From positions 19,590,927 through 19,654,926 of the forward strand of contig NC_064034.1 in NCBI RefSeq assembly GCF_932526225.1: a DNA stretch of 64,000 nt. Reading direction: 5' to 3'. The notes under the pieces were generated by a model. That model saw nothing but the letters and a program-made list of their open reading frames with translations. It was not told where the DNA came from and searched no databases. The number at the start of each line of letters is the position of its first letter. Positions within the stretch are counted from its first letter, which is position 1. The position numbers and the translations under genes are program-made. The stretch comes from Nematostella vectensis. Its lineage: Eukaryota; Cnidaria; Anthozoa; Actiniaria; Edwardsiidae. Of this stretch, positions 20,701 through 28,100 are shown piece after piece.

Positions 20701-21180
20701 TATTGACGAAATACAGGGGTACGGTTCAAGCGCGTACCCGGGATTGGCTGAGGGGTGGGTGGGTGGGGGGGGGGGGGCGCAGTCATAAGTATCATATAAA
20801 AAAAAGCATAGTATTTGAGGATTCCTTAATAAGAAATGGGGGATGTGGTTGGGGGGGGGGGGGGGGGGGGAGGGCGCGCATCCTCTTGTGTACGCGCTTG
20901 CGGTTGATGAATATGAGGTAAGCATGAATTGGTAATACCCTTACTTGAACTCCGTATTTCTAGGTCGAGAGTGCTAGCGTCTTAAGCCACGAAACAGGTA
21001 CATATCATGTTGTTACCCGTCTTTGTTGTATTCTGTTTTCTCTGTGTTCCTCTTTGTTGTTTTATTTTTTCGTTTTTTTTATATATATTTTTTCATATCT
21101 GATTTTTTTGTAAACATTCGGCATTTCTATTTTTAGGAGCTAATGAGGAAGAAGAACCATCTTACAGTGAAAGTTTTTAA
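859..21180 (+). CDS. FANCD2: FANCD2, Fanconi anaemia group D2 protein (3' part, 26 exons)
   Basis: FANCD2 pairs with FANCI to form a DNA clamp that is monoubiquitinated by the nuclear Fanconi core complex in interstrand-crosslink and stalled-fork repair. Exons, all with GT-AG borders and matching phases: 859-978, 1276-1349, 2092-2208, 2833-2939, 3388-3503, 4307-4415, 5034-5151, 5234-5261, 5344-5465, 6038-6119, 6331-6447, 6857-6985, 7487-7605, 7918-8031, 9531-9658, 10081-10180, 10776-10898, 11059-11158, 11244-11312, 12521-12559, 12823-12897, 13103-13177, 17682-17759, 18421-18588, 20964-20997, 21137-21180 (TAA). They total 2505 nt, or 834 residues. Family landmarks are [46 protein letters not shown] and [12 protein letters not shown], followed by an acidic tail ending [11 protein letters not shown]. 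The human protein is about 1450 residues, so the N-terminal ~600 residues, including the region of the ubiquitinated lysine, lie upstream. A basic stretch [12 protein letters not shown] (exon at 5034) could be a nuclear signal. Many introns carry tandem copies of their own splice junctions. Confidence 0.96.
1005..1260. repeat. CTG/TTG trinucleotide tracts in FANCD2 intron
   Basis: Three interrupted runs of CTG and TTG triplets (about 1008-1053, 1117-1146 and 1217-1252) lie between the exons at 859 and 1276. They create poly-Leu, poly-Cys and poly-Gln reading frames on both strands that are not genes. Confidence 0.85.
1381..1920. other. FANCD2 intron, no recognised element
   Basis: AT-rich intron sequence between the donor at 1350 and the repeated acceptor at 1925. 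No coding exon, RNA gene or transposon was recognised. Confidence 0.5.
1925..2118 (+). repeat. Triplicated 3' splice junction of the FANCD2 exon at 2092
   Basis: The block TGCTTGTATTGTCACAGG plus the start of the exon occurs three times. Acceptor AGs end at 1951, 2009 and 2091 (spacings 58 and 82 bp). The second copy reproduces about 30 nt of the exon (AACTCGTTGCCAATAGACTT). Only the third continues into the complete exon. The copies are clearly diverged, so this duplication is older than the 79-bp and 41-bp arrays. Confidence 0.85.
2365..2800 (+). repeat. 47-bp minisatellite in FANCD2 intron
   Basis: About nine units of 47 bp, each carrying GACGCGCTAACACA and CATCCTGTGGTAAGAAGCC. Variants are GGGCATCC/GGGCCACC and AAGAAGCC/ACGAAGCC. 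Each unit contains a donor-like GTAAGAAG, but no exon homology was seen, unlike the junction arrays. It ends about 30 bp before the exon at 2833. Confidence 0.9.
3249..3282 (+). repeat. Decoy copy of the 3' junction of the FANCD2 exon at 3388
   Basis: The sequence ACATGCGTTTTCAGGCTGTC with decoy acceptor AG ending at 3265 repeats the real acceptor ATGCGTTTTCAG ending at 3387 and the first bases of that exon. The decoy exon start is followed by CTGCAAGGTAGG, which itself looks like a donor, so a very short false exon is possible. Confidence 0.7.
3510..4300. other. FANCD2 intron, no recognised element
   Basis: AT-rich intron between the exons at 3388 and 4307. A-runs at 3958-3984 and a CCCAATAAAATTGAAAAAAA stretch near 4212 resemble the tail of an old retroposed copy, but no element could be identified. 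Confidence 0.4.
4567..4791. mobile_element. MITE-like element with long terminal inverted repeats
   Basis: The end arms CTGTCACACGTGAAGTTTTT (from 4604) and AAAAAAACTTACGTGTGACAG (4771-4791) are inverted copies. A second inverted pair lies partly outside and inside them: CTCGCTAAAAAGTTGTTGCA (about 4570) and its complement near 4738-4758, with GTCGCACGCGC matched by GCGCGTGCGAC. The structure is a non-coding fold-back of about 200 bp with no transposase. The class is not assignable by eye. Confidence 0.6.
5520..5815. repeat. ATC/TCC trinucleotide microsatellite in FANCD2 intron
   Basis: About 300 bp of (ATC)n with a (TCC)n block near 5667-5691, lying between the exons at 5344 and 6038. It produces artificial poly-Ile, poly-His, poly-Asp and poly-Met frames. 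It separates the real donor of exon 5344-5465 from a decayed copy of that donor at 5811-5855. Confidence 0.95.
5811..5855 (+). repeat. Decayed copy of the 5' junction of the FANCD2 exon at 5344-5465
   Basis: ATCTCCTTATCACTGTGCAT and the following GCCCTATTTCGGGTATAACG resemble the exon end ATCTCCATATCACAGTACAC plus GCCCTATCTCAGGTATGACC (5433-5475). Roughly four of five bases agree. The copy keeps a GGTATAAC donor-like core. Confidence 0.55.
5938..5968 (+). repeat. Decoy copy of the 3' junction of the FANCD2 exon at 6038
   Basis: CATTGTTACAGGGAGCTTGA (decoy exon start 5955) matches the real CATTGTTCCAGGGAGCTTGA (exon start 6038), 83 bp apart. After GACATG the copy runs back into ATC repeat sequence. 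Confidence 0.8.
6250..6284 (+). repeat. Decoy copy of the 3' junction of the FANCD2 exon at 6331
   Basis: ACACAGAGACCACCATCTCT then TAGCTTCAGCGC resembles CGCAGGAGACCACCATTCTT then CAGCTACAAGC at the real acceptor, 75 bp downstream. One base is missing at the AG/exon border, so the decoy is degenerate. Confidence 0.65.
6942..7315 (+). repeat. ~115-bp tandem copies of the 5' junction of the FANCD2 exon at 6857-6985
   Basis: The exon end (TGCGAACACCTTGAGGCCAC through GCGTACTTCCAG) and its donor GTAAGATG recur with exon ends at 7101 (CTTCTAGGTAACG) and 7215 (CTTCTAGGTAATG), plus a truncated fourth copy at about 7278-7310. Spacings are 116 and 114 bp. The copies carry substitutions in the former coding part, consistent with neutral decay after duplication. 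Confidence 0.88.
7388..7436 (+). repeat. Decoy copy of the 3' junction of the FANCD2 exon at 7487
   Basis: TTTCACAGACAATTCTCGCG followed by GCTAATGACGATATTCTAGATG copies the acceptor and first ~35 nt of the real exon (TTCGCAGACACTTCTCGCGG). The decoy start is 7399, 88 bp upstream of the real one. Translated in phase the decoy would still read [12 protein letters not shown], so the duplication is fairly recent. Confidence 0.85.
8040..9530. other. FANCD2 intron with an inverted-repeat motif and retroposon debris
   Basis: This intron of about 1.5 kb contains a short inverted pair GGTCCGGTATC (8821) / GATACCGGACC (8894) embedded in further CCGG-rich partial repeats (8820-8908), and a retroposon-like tail ending near 9300 (listed separately). 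No additional exon was found. Confidence 0.5.
9095..9299 (+). mobile_element. Probable 3' end of a non-LTR retroposon (LINE/SINE tail)
   Basis: The block ends with GGGGTAAATAAAAGG followed by a (TTG)n microsatellite tail (9284-9298). It is preceded by short motifs typical of LINE 3' ends such as TATTTATTATGTAAAGAATG. A simple-repeat tail replacing poly(A) is common in CR1/L2/RTE-like families. No reverse-transcriptase frame remains, so the family is not assignable. Confidence 0.5.
10290..10765 (+). repeat. Degenerate ~20-24-bp tandem repeat (TGATCATATGTTCTATGATG-like)
   Basis: Roughly 20 diverged units with the core GATCATATGTTCTATGATGC fill the intron between the exons at 10081 and 10776. 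The unit length varies and the copies are strongly diverged. No splice-junction sequence is included in the unit. Confidence 0.85.
11300..11440 (+). repeat. Left part of ~60-bp donor-type repeat of the FANCD2 exon 11244-11312
   Basis: The real exon end GTCAAGGTACGCTGTGATC (exon end 11312) is followed 60 bp on by CGCCAAGGTACGTCAGGGTT (decoy exon end 11372) and then by a third degenerate unit (TTAGTACCAGAGGGGGG, GTCACCAA). Each unit also carries GTACCAAAGGGGG. The same repeat resumes at about 12270. Confidence 0.8.
11590..11890 (+). pseudogene. RecQ-like DNA helicase fragment (relic) inside FANCD2 intron
   Basis: A 231-nt frame translates to a segment with [15 protein letters not shown], a helicase Walker A/motif I of RecQ type, preceded by a Q-motif-like [10 protein letters not shown]. 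It stops soon afterwards, where motif II and the rest would be expected. A 63-bp stretch (GTGGATTCAACTATCCCAAA and following, 11771 and 11834) is tandemly duplicated across the break. The fragment lies within ~830 bp that interrupts the flanking 60-bp repeat. Such helicase pieces are often carried by transposons, but the carrier is not identified here. Confidence 0.65.
12215..12480 (+). repeat. Right part of the ~60-bp donor-type repeat, after an insertion
   Basis: Units with CACGTGATGTGTGCTCGTAC, CAGAGGGGGAAGG and CGCCAAGGTCGC resume the repeat seen at 11313-11440. A fragment at 12225-12285 (CGTTCGAGGCACTGGAACCA) also resembles 21665-21705 (CTTTCGAGGCTCTGGAACCA), marking a dispersed repeat at the insertion edge. 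Confidence 0.7.
12640..12846 (+). repeat. 54-bp tandem repeat of the 3' junction of the FANCD2 exon at 12823
   Basis: Four units have exon starts at 12661, 12715, 12769 and 12823, exactly 54 bp apart. Each holds TTTCAGTATGG then CGTATCTTTGTGGAATCGTT. The second unit has lost its AG (TCAATATG). The third carries GAATCGTTAAA. Only the fourth continues as the full exon ([13 protein letters not shown]). A conserved human counterpart motif is YGRLFVEAFLK. Confidence 0.93.
13151..17500 (+). repeat. 41-bp minisatellite: 106 tandem 5' splice donors of a FANCD2 exon
   Basis: The real exon 13103-13177 ends TGCAACACTTCTGTAGTCAC ACCAAG, followed by the donor GTAAGACG. The unit (27 nt of exon end plus 14 nt of intron, GTAAGACGATCTAC) repeats without any change in length. 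Donor GTs run from 13178 to 17483, and 4305 bp is exactly 105 periods of 41. Common variants are GTAAGA/GTGAGA, CTTGCAAC/CATGCAAC/CCAGCAAC/CAGGCAAC and CTGTAG/CTGCAG. Nearly every copy keeps AAG|GTRAGA, a strong U1 site. Using the second donor adds 41 nt (frameshift); any later one meets TAA or TGA in the frame AGG TAA/TGA. Confidence 0.98.
17500..17735 (+). repeat. 73-bp tandem repeat of the 3' junction of the FANCD2 exon at 17682
   Basis: Three units have acceptors TGTCAGGTTACTAA and exon starts at 17536, 17609 and 17682 (73 bp apart). The copied exon part reads [13 protein letters not shown] in all three. Only the third continues to the donor at 17760. The array abuts the end of the 41-bp donor array with no unique sequence between them. 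Confidence 0.93.
18655..20197 (+). repeat. G-rich 18-19-bp minisatellite in FANCD2 intron
   Basis: About 80 units of GGGGGTAGGGTTGTCTCT and variants (CCCT, CAGG, GTGTCGGGGG, GGGTAAAGGGTT) lie on the coding (non-template) strand. Paired G-runs separated by short loops satisfy the intramolecular G-quadruplex pattern repeatedly. TAGGGTT occurs in most units, but there is no pure TTAGGG telomere run. Multi-hundred-codon frames through it are artefacts of a stop-free unit. Confidence 0.95.
20198..20505 (+). repeat. 56-bp tandem repeat in FANCD2 intron
   Basis: Five or so units begin GATCAAAGGTTCTTTTTCGT (20198, 20254, 20310 and onward) and contain TGTTCAAGGAAGTGTTTTGA. The last two units are degenerate. 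It follows directly on the G-rich array. Confidence 0.9.
20745..20872. repeat. Two poly-G tracts in the penultimate FANCD2 intron region
   Basis: A run GGTGGGTGGGTGGGG leading into about 13 G (20753-20777) and a run of about 20 G (20850-20870) lie upstream of the exon at 20964. They are homopolymer features where assembly length is unreliable. Confidence 0.85.
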
Positions 21181-22254
21181 CCAGATGTTAGTCGAGAGTA
21201 CAATTTAATTAACTAGCCTCACATTTCTTCAATTTAAATGGATGGGACAATTCACCACAGAAACAATACAAAATCTTCAGGTAACCACGCGATGGCGACT
21301 GGATTATGGTAAATGGTGTTATGGTGTTGGAGTCCTGTCATCAACAGGGTGGTGAACAGGGGGTGTCTTTAGATCTTTAAACAATCCATTTTTGTTCTTT
21401 CGGGGGTGGTCAGATTTTTATCAGAGAATTCATTCTCCCCCCTCCCCCCCCCAGGAAAAATTAGGTCCACTTTTTCGGATTTCGCACCCCCCCCCCCCCC
21501 CCCCCCAAGAAAAATCCTGGGGACGGGCCTGGAGGCCCAGCGGAAATCCACCCCCGGTTCGCAATAGACGCGCTGGGGGCCCAGGGGGTGCGTTCGTACC
21601 TCCTACAAAGGCGGAAATCCACCCCCGGTTCGCAATAGACTACTCTGGTTCCGGAGCCTAGAACGTCTCTCGATTTAGTTACTTTCGAGGCTCTGGAACC
21701 AGGGTAAGACAAAACATAAAGCATAAAAGAATTAAATAAATATAAAGCATTCTAGATCACTCTTGGGAATCGTTTTTGTTGCCAAATCCGATAGTAAACG
21801 TCATCCCGTGGTGATACTACAATGGCATCAAGGGTCAAATTTTTTATCAGAAAACTCACCCCCTTCTAAACACCCCCCACCCCCGTCCACTTTTTCGGAT
21901 TTCGCACTCCTTGTCACCGGCAGTGACTCGCACCAACATAACAAACACCTATGTACGACTTCTGGACACTTTATTACATTGAACACGGTACTAGAAAAAA
22001 AAAATACAGATATTAAGATATACAAGAAAATAATACATAGTAGGTTTCGGTGGCGGAGTTACAATACTGTAGTATGAAAAAAGGTGAATGAAAACGATTT
22101 TACCTGTGCAACAATTCTAAGGGCAAATAGACATAAAGGTATGTTTGCCACCAACATACCGGCCACCAAAGGACTATAACAAGAATGTCCTTTCCTTAAC
22201 TATAATAATAGATCTATGAGTAAACATACAACTCTATTGTTTGGGGAGTGCTTC
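21181..22254. repeat. FANCD2 3' flank with dispersed-repeat fragments
   Basis: This stretch probably includes the FANCD2 3' UTR; an ATTAAATAAATATAAAG run near 21733 holds an AATAAA. Two related fragments share CCACTTTTTCGGATTTCGCAC (21468 and 21889) and a preceding TTATCAGARAA. A 28-bp piece starting GGAAATCCACCCCCGGTTCG occurs twice (21542 and 21612). A poly-C tract lies at 21487-21506. A piece at 22108-22160 (GCAACAATTCTAAGGGCAAA) is shared with the tandem units further right. No gene was recognised. Confidence 0.6.
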
Positions 22255-23960
22255 AATTTTTCAATTGTCTTGCGACGCTGCTTCGAGAAGGCATAGCTTA
22301 CGCACGTCTCGCCTCATTCTTGCGTAGGCTGTCTTGACAATCACATGGCGCACGATGCCGAACTTTTCTGGTTCTACTTCTTGGACGATTCCCATTGGCC
22401 ATTGCCCGCGTGGTGTATGATCATCGGCAATAAGGACTGACCTGACTTGAGATTTCTTTGAGGGACAAACCATTTCTCGCGCTCTTCTGAAGCTCTGAGA
22501 TATTCCGCTGACCAGCTTCGCCAGAATATGTTTGCTAGGTACTGCGCATGTCTCCATCTTCTTGTAAGATTGTCCCTTGTAGAACTCCACAAATCGACCG
22601 AATCATCCTCTCCTAGATTCCTCCCGCATGGCTTGCTTTTGGAGGGTTTAACTGCCACTGAACTCCGTTCTTGCGTAGCGCATCTACTATTCGGGCTTTG
22701 TTCCAAGTCTTTAGTGCAGCTCTGAGGTCTGCCTCAGCGCCTTTGAAATTCGTACCGTTGTCACTGAAGACTTTTTCAGGTGGGCCTCGCCGGCTTACGA
22801 AGCGGGAAAACGCTTGAAGGAATGAATCAGTAGTGAGTTCGTGTGTGCAGCTCGCATTGTTAGACAGGGCAATACGCAGCCATATCTCTTTACTTGACTT
22901 CGTTTCTGCTTGATAAGGATCGGACCTAGTCTCCTTTGCAGCCGCCCGAGGTCGGATTTTTGCGTGACCTCGGGCGGCTGCAAAGGAGACTAGATCGGAC
23001 CAAAATAGTCGATGCCTACAAAAGTAAAGGGTGGGTTGTCAGACGTCACACGCGCTAAAAGTAGAGGTTCCATAATTTGCTATTGAGGTTTCAACTTCCA
23101 TTTCTTACACTTGATGCTTTTGCTTAATACTCCTCGTACTGCCGCGCCACCTTTGATGATCCAATAACTCTTGCGCACGCTGGACAACACTTGGGTCGCA
23201 GCCATGTGACCTTCTAGCAGGTGGTGCTGCTGTACTATTAGGTCTGTGACATGATGTGTCCTTCATAAAATGATGGGATGTCTTGAATTCACATCTAAAA
23301 AGGATCTTTCCAGTCTTCCTCCGACTCGTATTAGGCCGTCTTTCATGAATGGCAATAACTATCTAAGAGGACTTGTGTAAGATCCGCTGTTCAAACGCCG
23401 ACCAGACGCCCTTGTGTAGTCGTGTGTTTTTTGTAAGTTTTCTTCCTTGAGAACTTGTAATTCTTTAGGGAAATGTGAGCACTGTACATACTTGATCAGT
23501 GGCTTCTGAGATTTCTTGAACAGTGAGTTCTCCTGTGTGCAGTTGATTTCCACTTAGTTTCCCTTAGCAGATATTTCTTATATCGGAGTAGCCATGCGAT
23601 GCCTTTCTGTAGACCGTTCTATTATTTCGTCTAGAGATCCTTTGTGATCTTCTTTTACGCTGTGGACTTGCACTTTTACAGGCTTAAAATCTTTAGGGCC
23701 TTCAACCTCAGTAAGATGGTTGTGGAGGCCATTCACTTTAATGTTTCTCGAGGAATGCTGGACCATGATGCAACACCTTGATTTTGCAAATGTCGGTTGC
23801 TTTAAAGCCGCAAGAGGCAGGGTCGGCTGTATTGAGGTCTGTACTCACATAATACCATTGAGTGGGAGAAGAGACATCGTGAATAGTGGCAAGGCGCAAC
23901 GAATGTCTTGAACCGTCGGTCTTTGTTTTAAATGCATTGAGTCAGTTCAAAATGCAACTT
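22255..23960 (-). pseudogene. Decayed BEL/Pao retrotransposon pol (integrase and C-terminal region)
   Basis: Read on the - strand, broken frames give successive BEL/Pao landmarks: a zinc-binding-region remnant ([11 protein letters not shown] near 23165), FTFVGIDYFGP (integrase first Asp, about 23040-23008), FVSRRGPPEKVFSDNGTNFKG (second Asp, about 22800-22740, in two pieces), ALRKNGVQWQLNPPKASH (about 22690-22640), RWRHAQYLANIFW (about 22560) and ADDHTPRGQWPMG (about 22430-22390; the C-terminal DUF5641-type region of these elements). Several frameshifts and one 68-bp insertion break the gene. Gag, protease and reverse transcriptase were not recognised. This is an inactive relic. Confidence 0.85.
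22919..23001. mobile_element. 68-bp palindromic insertion with 7-8-bp flanking direct repeat
   Basis: Arms 22926-22953 and 22966-22993 are perfect 28-nt inverted copies (CTAGTCTCCTTTGCAGCCGC and onward) around a 12-nt loop. The direct repeat ATCGGAC flanks the palindrome at 22919-22925 and 22994-23000. If it is counted as ATCGGACC it is 8 bp and the insert 67 bp. Removing the insert and one repeat rejoins the BEL/Pao integrase frame (FGPI to LIKQK), so this is a true insertion into the relic. It has no coding capacity. Confidence 0.85.
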
Positions 23961-24059
23961 TAATATCGGGATGTCTAAACCCTTCACTGACTTGTTTTTG
24001 CAGTTTCACGGCGACAGTTGCGGCGGTGAGCTCAAGTCTCGGGTTATGGTCTTCAAAGG

Positions 24060-25009
24060 GGCTTTGCCGAGAAGTAGTGGCCGTTATAACAAATGTGGCA
24101 GGTTATTATACATGTGGCCTCAACAAGGACAACAGATAATAATAAACAATGACGAATGCCGGCGCGCTTCTTATCTAAACTAGAACTAAAACAATACCAG
24201 ATTTACACGGGACATACAACGAGTTATGCAACAATTCTAAGGGTAAATAAACATAAAGATATGTTTGCCTCCAACACTCCCCAAGAAAGACCGTTTCCTA
24301 CCTCCTACAGTCACAGGGATTAGTAAATGTTTAGGTGTTATCCCGGACGACTAGATCAAATTTTGGACCAAACTGCCAATGTTACACAAAACATCTTTAT
24401 ATTTATAGATACTTCGTTCTATAAATATACAAAGACGGCTTCACAGCGGACCACGGTAGCAGTGACTTAGAGTTATCATTTGATACTTCGTTCTATAAAT
24501 ATGCAAAGACGGCTTCACAGCGGACCGCGGACTGCGGACCACGGTAGCAGTGACTTAGATCAGTTAGATTTATAATTTAATACTTCGTTCTATAAATATG
24601 CAAAGACGGCTTCACAGCGGACCGCGGACTGCGGACCATGGTAGCAGTGACTTAGATCAATTGAATAATTTCGTTAGATGAATCAAAAAGACAGCTTCAC
24701 TGCGGACTGCGGACCACGGCAGTAACGTGGCTCCACAGTGGACGGGTATTCTGAAGTTGCTCAAATCAGTGTTATCGCGGACGACTAGATCAAATTTTGG
24801 ACCAAACTGACAAGTTGTAAATGAAAATATTTTTTTAACGGACAATTAGGGAGATGTTGCACAAAAAATCATATGTGTTACTATCTATCACTAGACGCAC
24901 TTAAATCTTTAGAATACACTAAAATACCTGATCTTGTATATTTTCTGCCATTAACCACTGGATTTTGGCGCCTCTATTGACATTGTGAAATAACAATTTA
25001 TATGGTAAT
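24060..25009 (+). repeat. Truncated first unit of the 3.15-kb tandem array (no gene)
   Basis: This matches the downstream half of each later unit: the TGTGGC motif module (24083-24120), GCAACAATTCTAAGGGTAAA, a pair of GTGTTATC.CGGACGACTAG blocks (24336 and 24768), and three ~90-100-bp subrepeats starting ATACTTCGTTCTATAAAT (24409, 24483, 24581) with GCGGACCGCGGACTGCGG. It continues after the LTR element at 29030. Confidence 0.88.
25005..25009. repeat. Target-site duplication GTAAT, left copy
   Basis: GTAAT at 25005-25009 and 29030-29034 flank the LTR element. The uninterrupted sibling units (for example near 32178) have a single GGTAATAACG, showing the empty site directly. Confidence 0.95.
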
Positions 25010-25132
25010 TGTAATGTATTTGAGAAAAACCTTAGGATCAAAACGAATAAACAGTAATGGCGGACTCTCGTTGTTTATTGCTGTTACCCAGAAAACCTTG
25101 CGGTCATACAAACAGGAATCCCAAACATTACA
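25010..25132 (-). repeat. 3' LTR of the Ty3/Gypsy element
   Basis: 123 bp, identical by eye to the other LTR. On the - strand it contains AATAAA (complement of 25074-25079), a probable polyadenylation signal. Confidence 0.93.
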
Positions 25133-25147
25133 TACTGCCCCACCCAA
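25133..25147 (-). other. Polypurine tract of the Ty3/Gypsy element
   Basis: The - strand reads TTGGGTGGGGCAGTA immediately before the 3' LTR, a purine-rich plus-strand primer site in the expected place. Confidence 0.8.
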
Positions 25148-25155
25148 GTTTACAA

Positions 25156-28100
25156 CTAAAAGATACTTGCTTGCTGAGGCCAGTAAAAACTATCACATAA
25201 CCACTTTGGACCATATGAAAAATTCTTGACAAATACTGGGTCATTCACTTGAAATTCTCTGAGTGGCACTAGATTGTCGTGTTGTTTCTTCTGTGCGAGC
25301 TGTTTATCTTCTACCCGAGTGCGAATTGTGTCCTGACTAAGGGGGTTTACCAGGTCCAAGCGCGTCTTCAGCTTCCGGTTCATTAATAGCTCACCAGGTG
25401 TTTTACCAGTGGTTGCATGAGGTGTGGTACGATAGCTTAGTAGAAATCTGCTTAACTTCGTGTCTAAGTTTTCCTTTTCCCCTCCCATCTTCTTCATTGT
25501 TTCCTTGAAAGTGCGAACATATCTTTCAGCAAATCCATTGGATGCTGGGTGTTTAGGTGCTGAAGTGATGTGTTTTATGCCATTCTCAGACATAAAAAGG
25601 GCAAATTCTTCACCTATGAAGGCAGTTGCATTATCAGATACAATGATATCAGGCAGTCCATGTACTGAGAAGCATTCTCTTAACTTCTGGATGGTTACTG
25701 CAGCAGTACTGGAGTTTGTCTTGAATACCTCGATCCACTTACTATAGGCATCACCGATCACCAGGAACATGTGTCCTTCGAAAGGTCCTGCATAGTCAAT
25801 ATGTATGCGAGACCAAGGTCTAGACGGCCACTCCCACGGATGTAGGGGTGCAGTAGAAGGTGCCTTAGCATTACTCTGGCAGCTTGTGCAATCTTTCACC
25901 TTTTGCTCAATATCCGCGTCCAGGCCAGGCCACCAGAAATAGCTTCGGGCTAACATTTTCATGCGAACCATTCCAGGATGTCCATCATGTAGTTCCTGGA
26001 GAAGCTTGACTCTTCCTTGAGGAGGAATGACTACGCGAGAGCCCCAGAGTAGACAGCCATCCTGACAGCTAAGTTGGTGCTTTCTATAAGAGTAGGGCTT
26101 GAACTCAATGCGATCATTTGAATTGGGCCAACCGGACATTACTTGGTGTCGTACTGCACTAAGAATAGGATCTTTTGAGGTCCAACGCTCAATGTCCTTG
26201 ACTTTAACGGGTGTGTTGACTTCAAGATGATTCATTACAAACATAATGTCTCCAGGCACTGGAACATTTCTGGTTTCATTTGGCAATGGCAGCCGGCTCA
26301 GGCCATCGGCATTACCATTTTTCTGGCCTTCTCGATATACTAAAGTGTATGAGTAGCCTGACAGGAATACCGCCCACCTCAATATGCGTGGTGAGGCTGA
26401 GGTCGGTATTTGTTTAGTTGACTGTAGCAGACCCAGCAGGGGTTTGTGATCAGTGTAGATGGTAAAACTCCGTCCATATAAGTATGAGTGGAACTTCCTC
26501 ACCCCGAACATGATGGCTGCTGCCTCTTTGTCGAGCTGTGAATAGTTCTTTTCGGCTGGGGACAGAGTACGTGAGGCATATGAAATAGGACGTTCAGTCC
26601 CATCATCCATCACATGTGAAATAACACAACCAAGACCATATGGTGATGCGTCACAAACAAGGGTTAACTCTCTTTCCAAGCTGTAATGCACTAGAAGTTG
26701 TGAAGAGTGAAGTGTGGACTTGGCTTGGTTCCAAGATTTTTCATGTGCTTCACTCCAGTTCCAAGGTGTGTCTTTGACTAACAGCTGATGTAAAGGAGAT
26801 AGTATTGTAGTGATGTTAGGTATGTAACAAGCGTAATAGTTAAGCATGCCTAAAAAGGCTTGCAGTTCTTTCAGATTAGAAGGTCTCGGTGACTCTTGAA
26901 TTGCTTTGATTTTCTCGTCAAGGGGGTGGATACCATCTTTGTCTATGCGGTGTCCCAGGTAAGTGACTTCAGGTGCTTGAAAAATGCACTTCGAACGTTT
27001 AAGACGGACGCCAGCTTTGTCCAGACGTGACAGGACTTCTGTTAGACTTTTGAGATGATCTGCTGATGTCTTCCCGGCAATGAGAATATCATCTATTCGT
27101 ACTACAACATTCGGAATACCCTGCAGTAAATTTTCCATTGTGCGTTGGAAAATCCCAGGGGCTGAGGCAATGCCGTAGCACAGTCTATTGTACTCAAATA
27201 GGCCTTTATGAGTGGTGATAGTGGTGTACTTCTTTGATTCTTCATCTAACTCAAGTTGTTGATAAGCTTGACTCAGATCTAGTTTTGTAAACTGCACTCC
27301 ACCTCCCAGTTGAGCTAGCAGATCCTCTGTTTTAGGAATTGGGTAATTGTCAAGTTTGCTAACTTGGTTCAAAGTAACTTTGAAGTCTCCACAAATGCGT
27401 ATAGACTCATCAGATTTGACAATGGGCACAATGGGTGTTGCCCATTCCGAAAATTGAACTGGACGAATTGTTCCTTCTTCTAACAAACGGTCCAATTCTC
27501 TCTCTACCTTCTGACGTCGTGCATATTCTAACGTGCGAGGTTTGAAGTACTTGGGTTTGGCTTGAGGATCAACGTATATCTTTGCTTTCACTCCTTGAAT
27601 TGTCCCTAGTCCTTCCTTGAATAAATTTTCATGTTTCTTTAGCAGGTCAGACACATCAGGGGATACAGCTTGAACTAGGAAAATCTCTGGCCATGACAAC
27701 TTAACATGTTGTAACCAATCTCGTCCAAAGAGACTGGGCACCTTGCCTTGTACAACTATAACTGGCAAGTGTTCAAAGAAGTCCTTGTACTTGACTTCCA
27801 CTACAAGCTTTCCTAAAACTGGAATTGTCTCCCCGGTGTATGTTTTCAAGGTTAGCTTGGTATCTTGCAGATTGAGAGATGAACCCTCAATGTTCTTCAA
27901 TTGATCAAAAATGTCCTCTCCGATTACTGAAAGTGATGCACCAGTGTCCAGTTCCATTTGAACTTTAAGACCATTTAATTCAACATCTACTACATACGGA
28001 TTTTGGCGGTTGCCTTGACTGACAGCAAACAATGGATATATATCTTCATCTTCTATTTCTTTATCAGTATCCAGGACATGAATTGCTGGTTTCCCTTGTT

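Noticed and set aside
22255-23960. Functional BEL/Pao retrotransposon
   Set aside because: Integrase motifs are spread over several frames with an insertion, and no reverse transcriptase or clear LTR pair was found.
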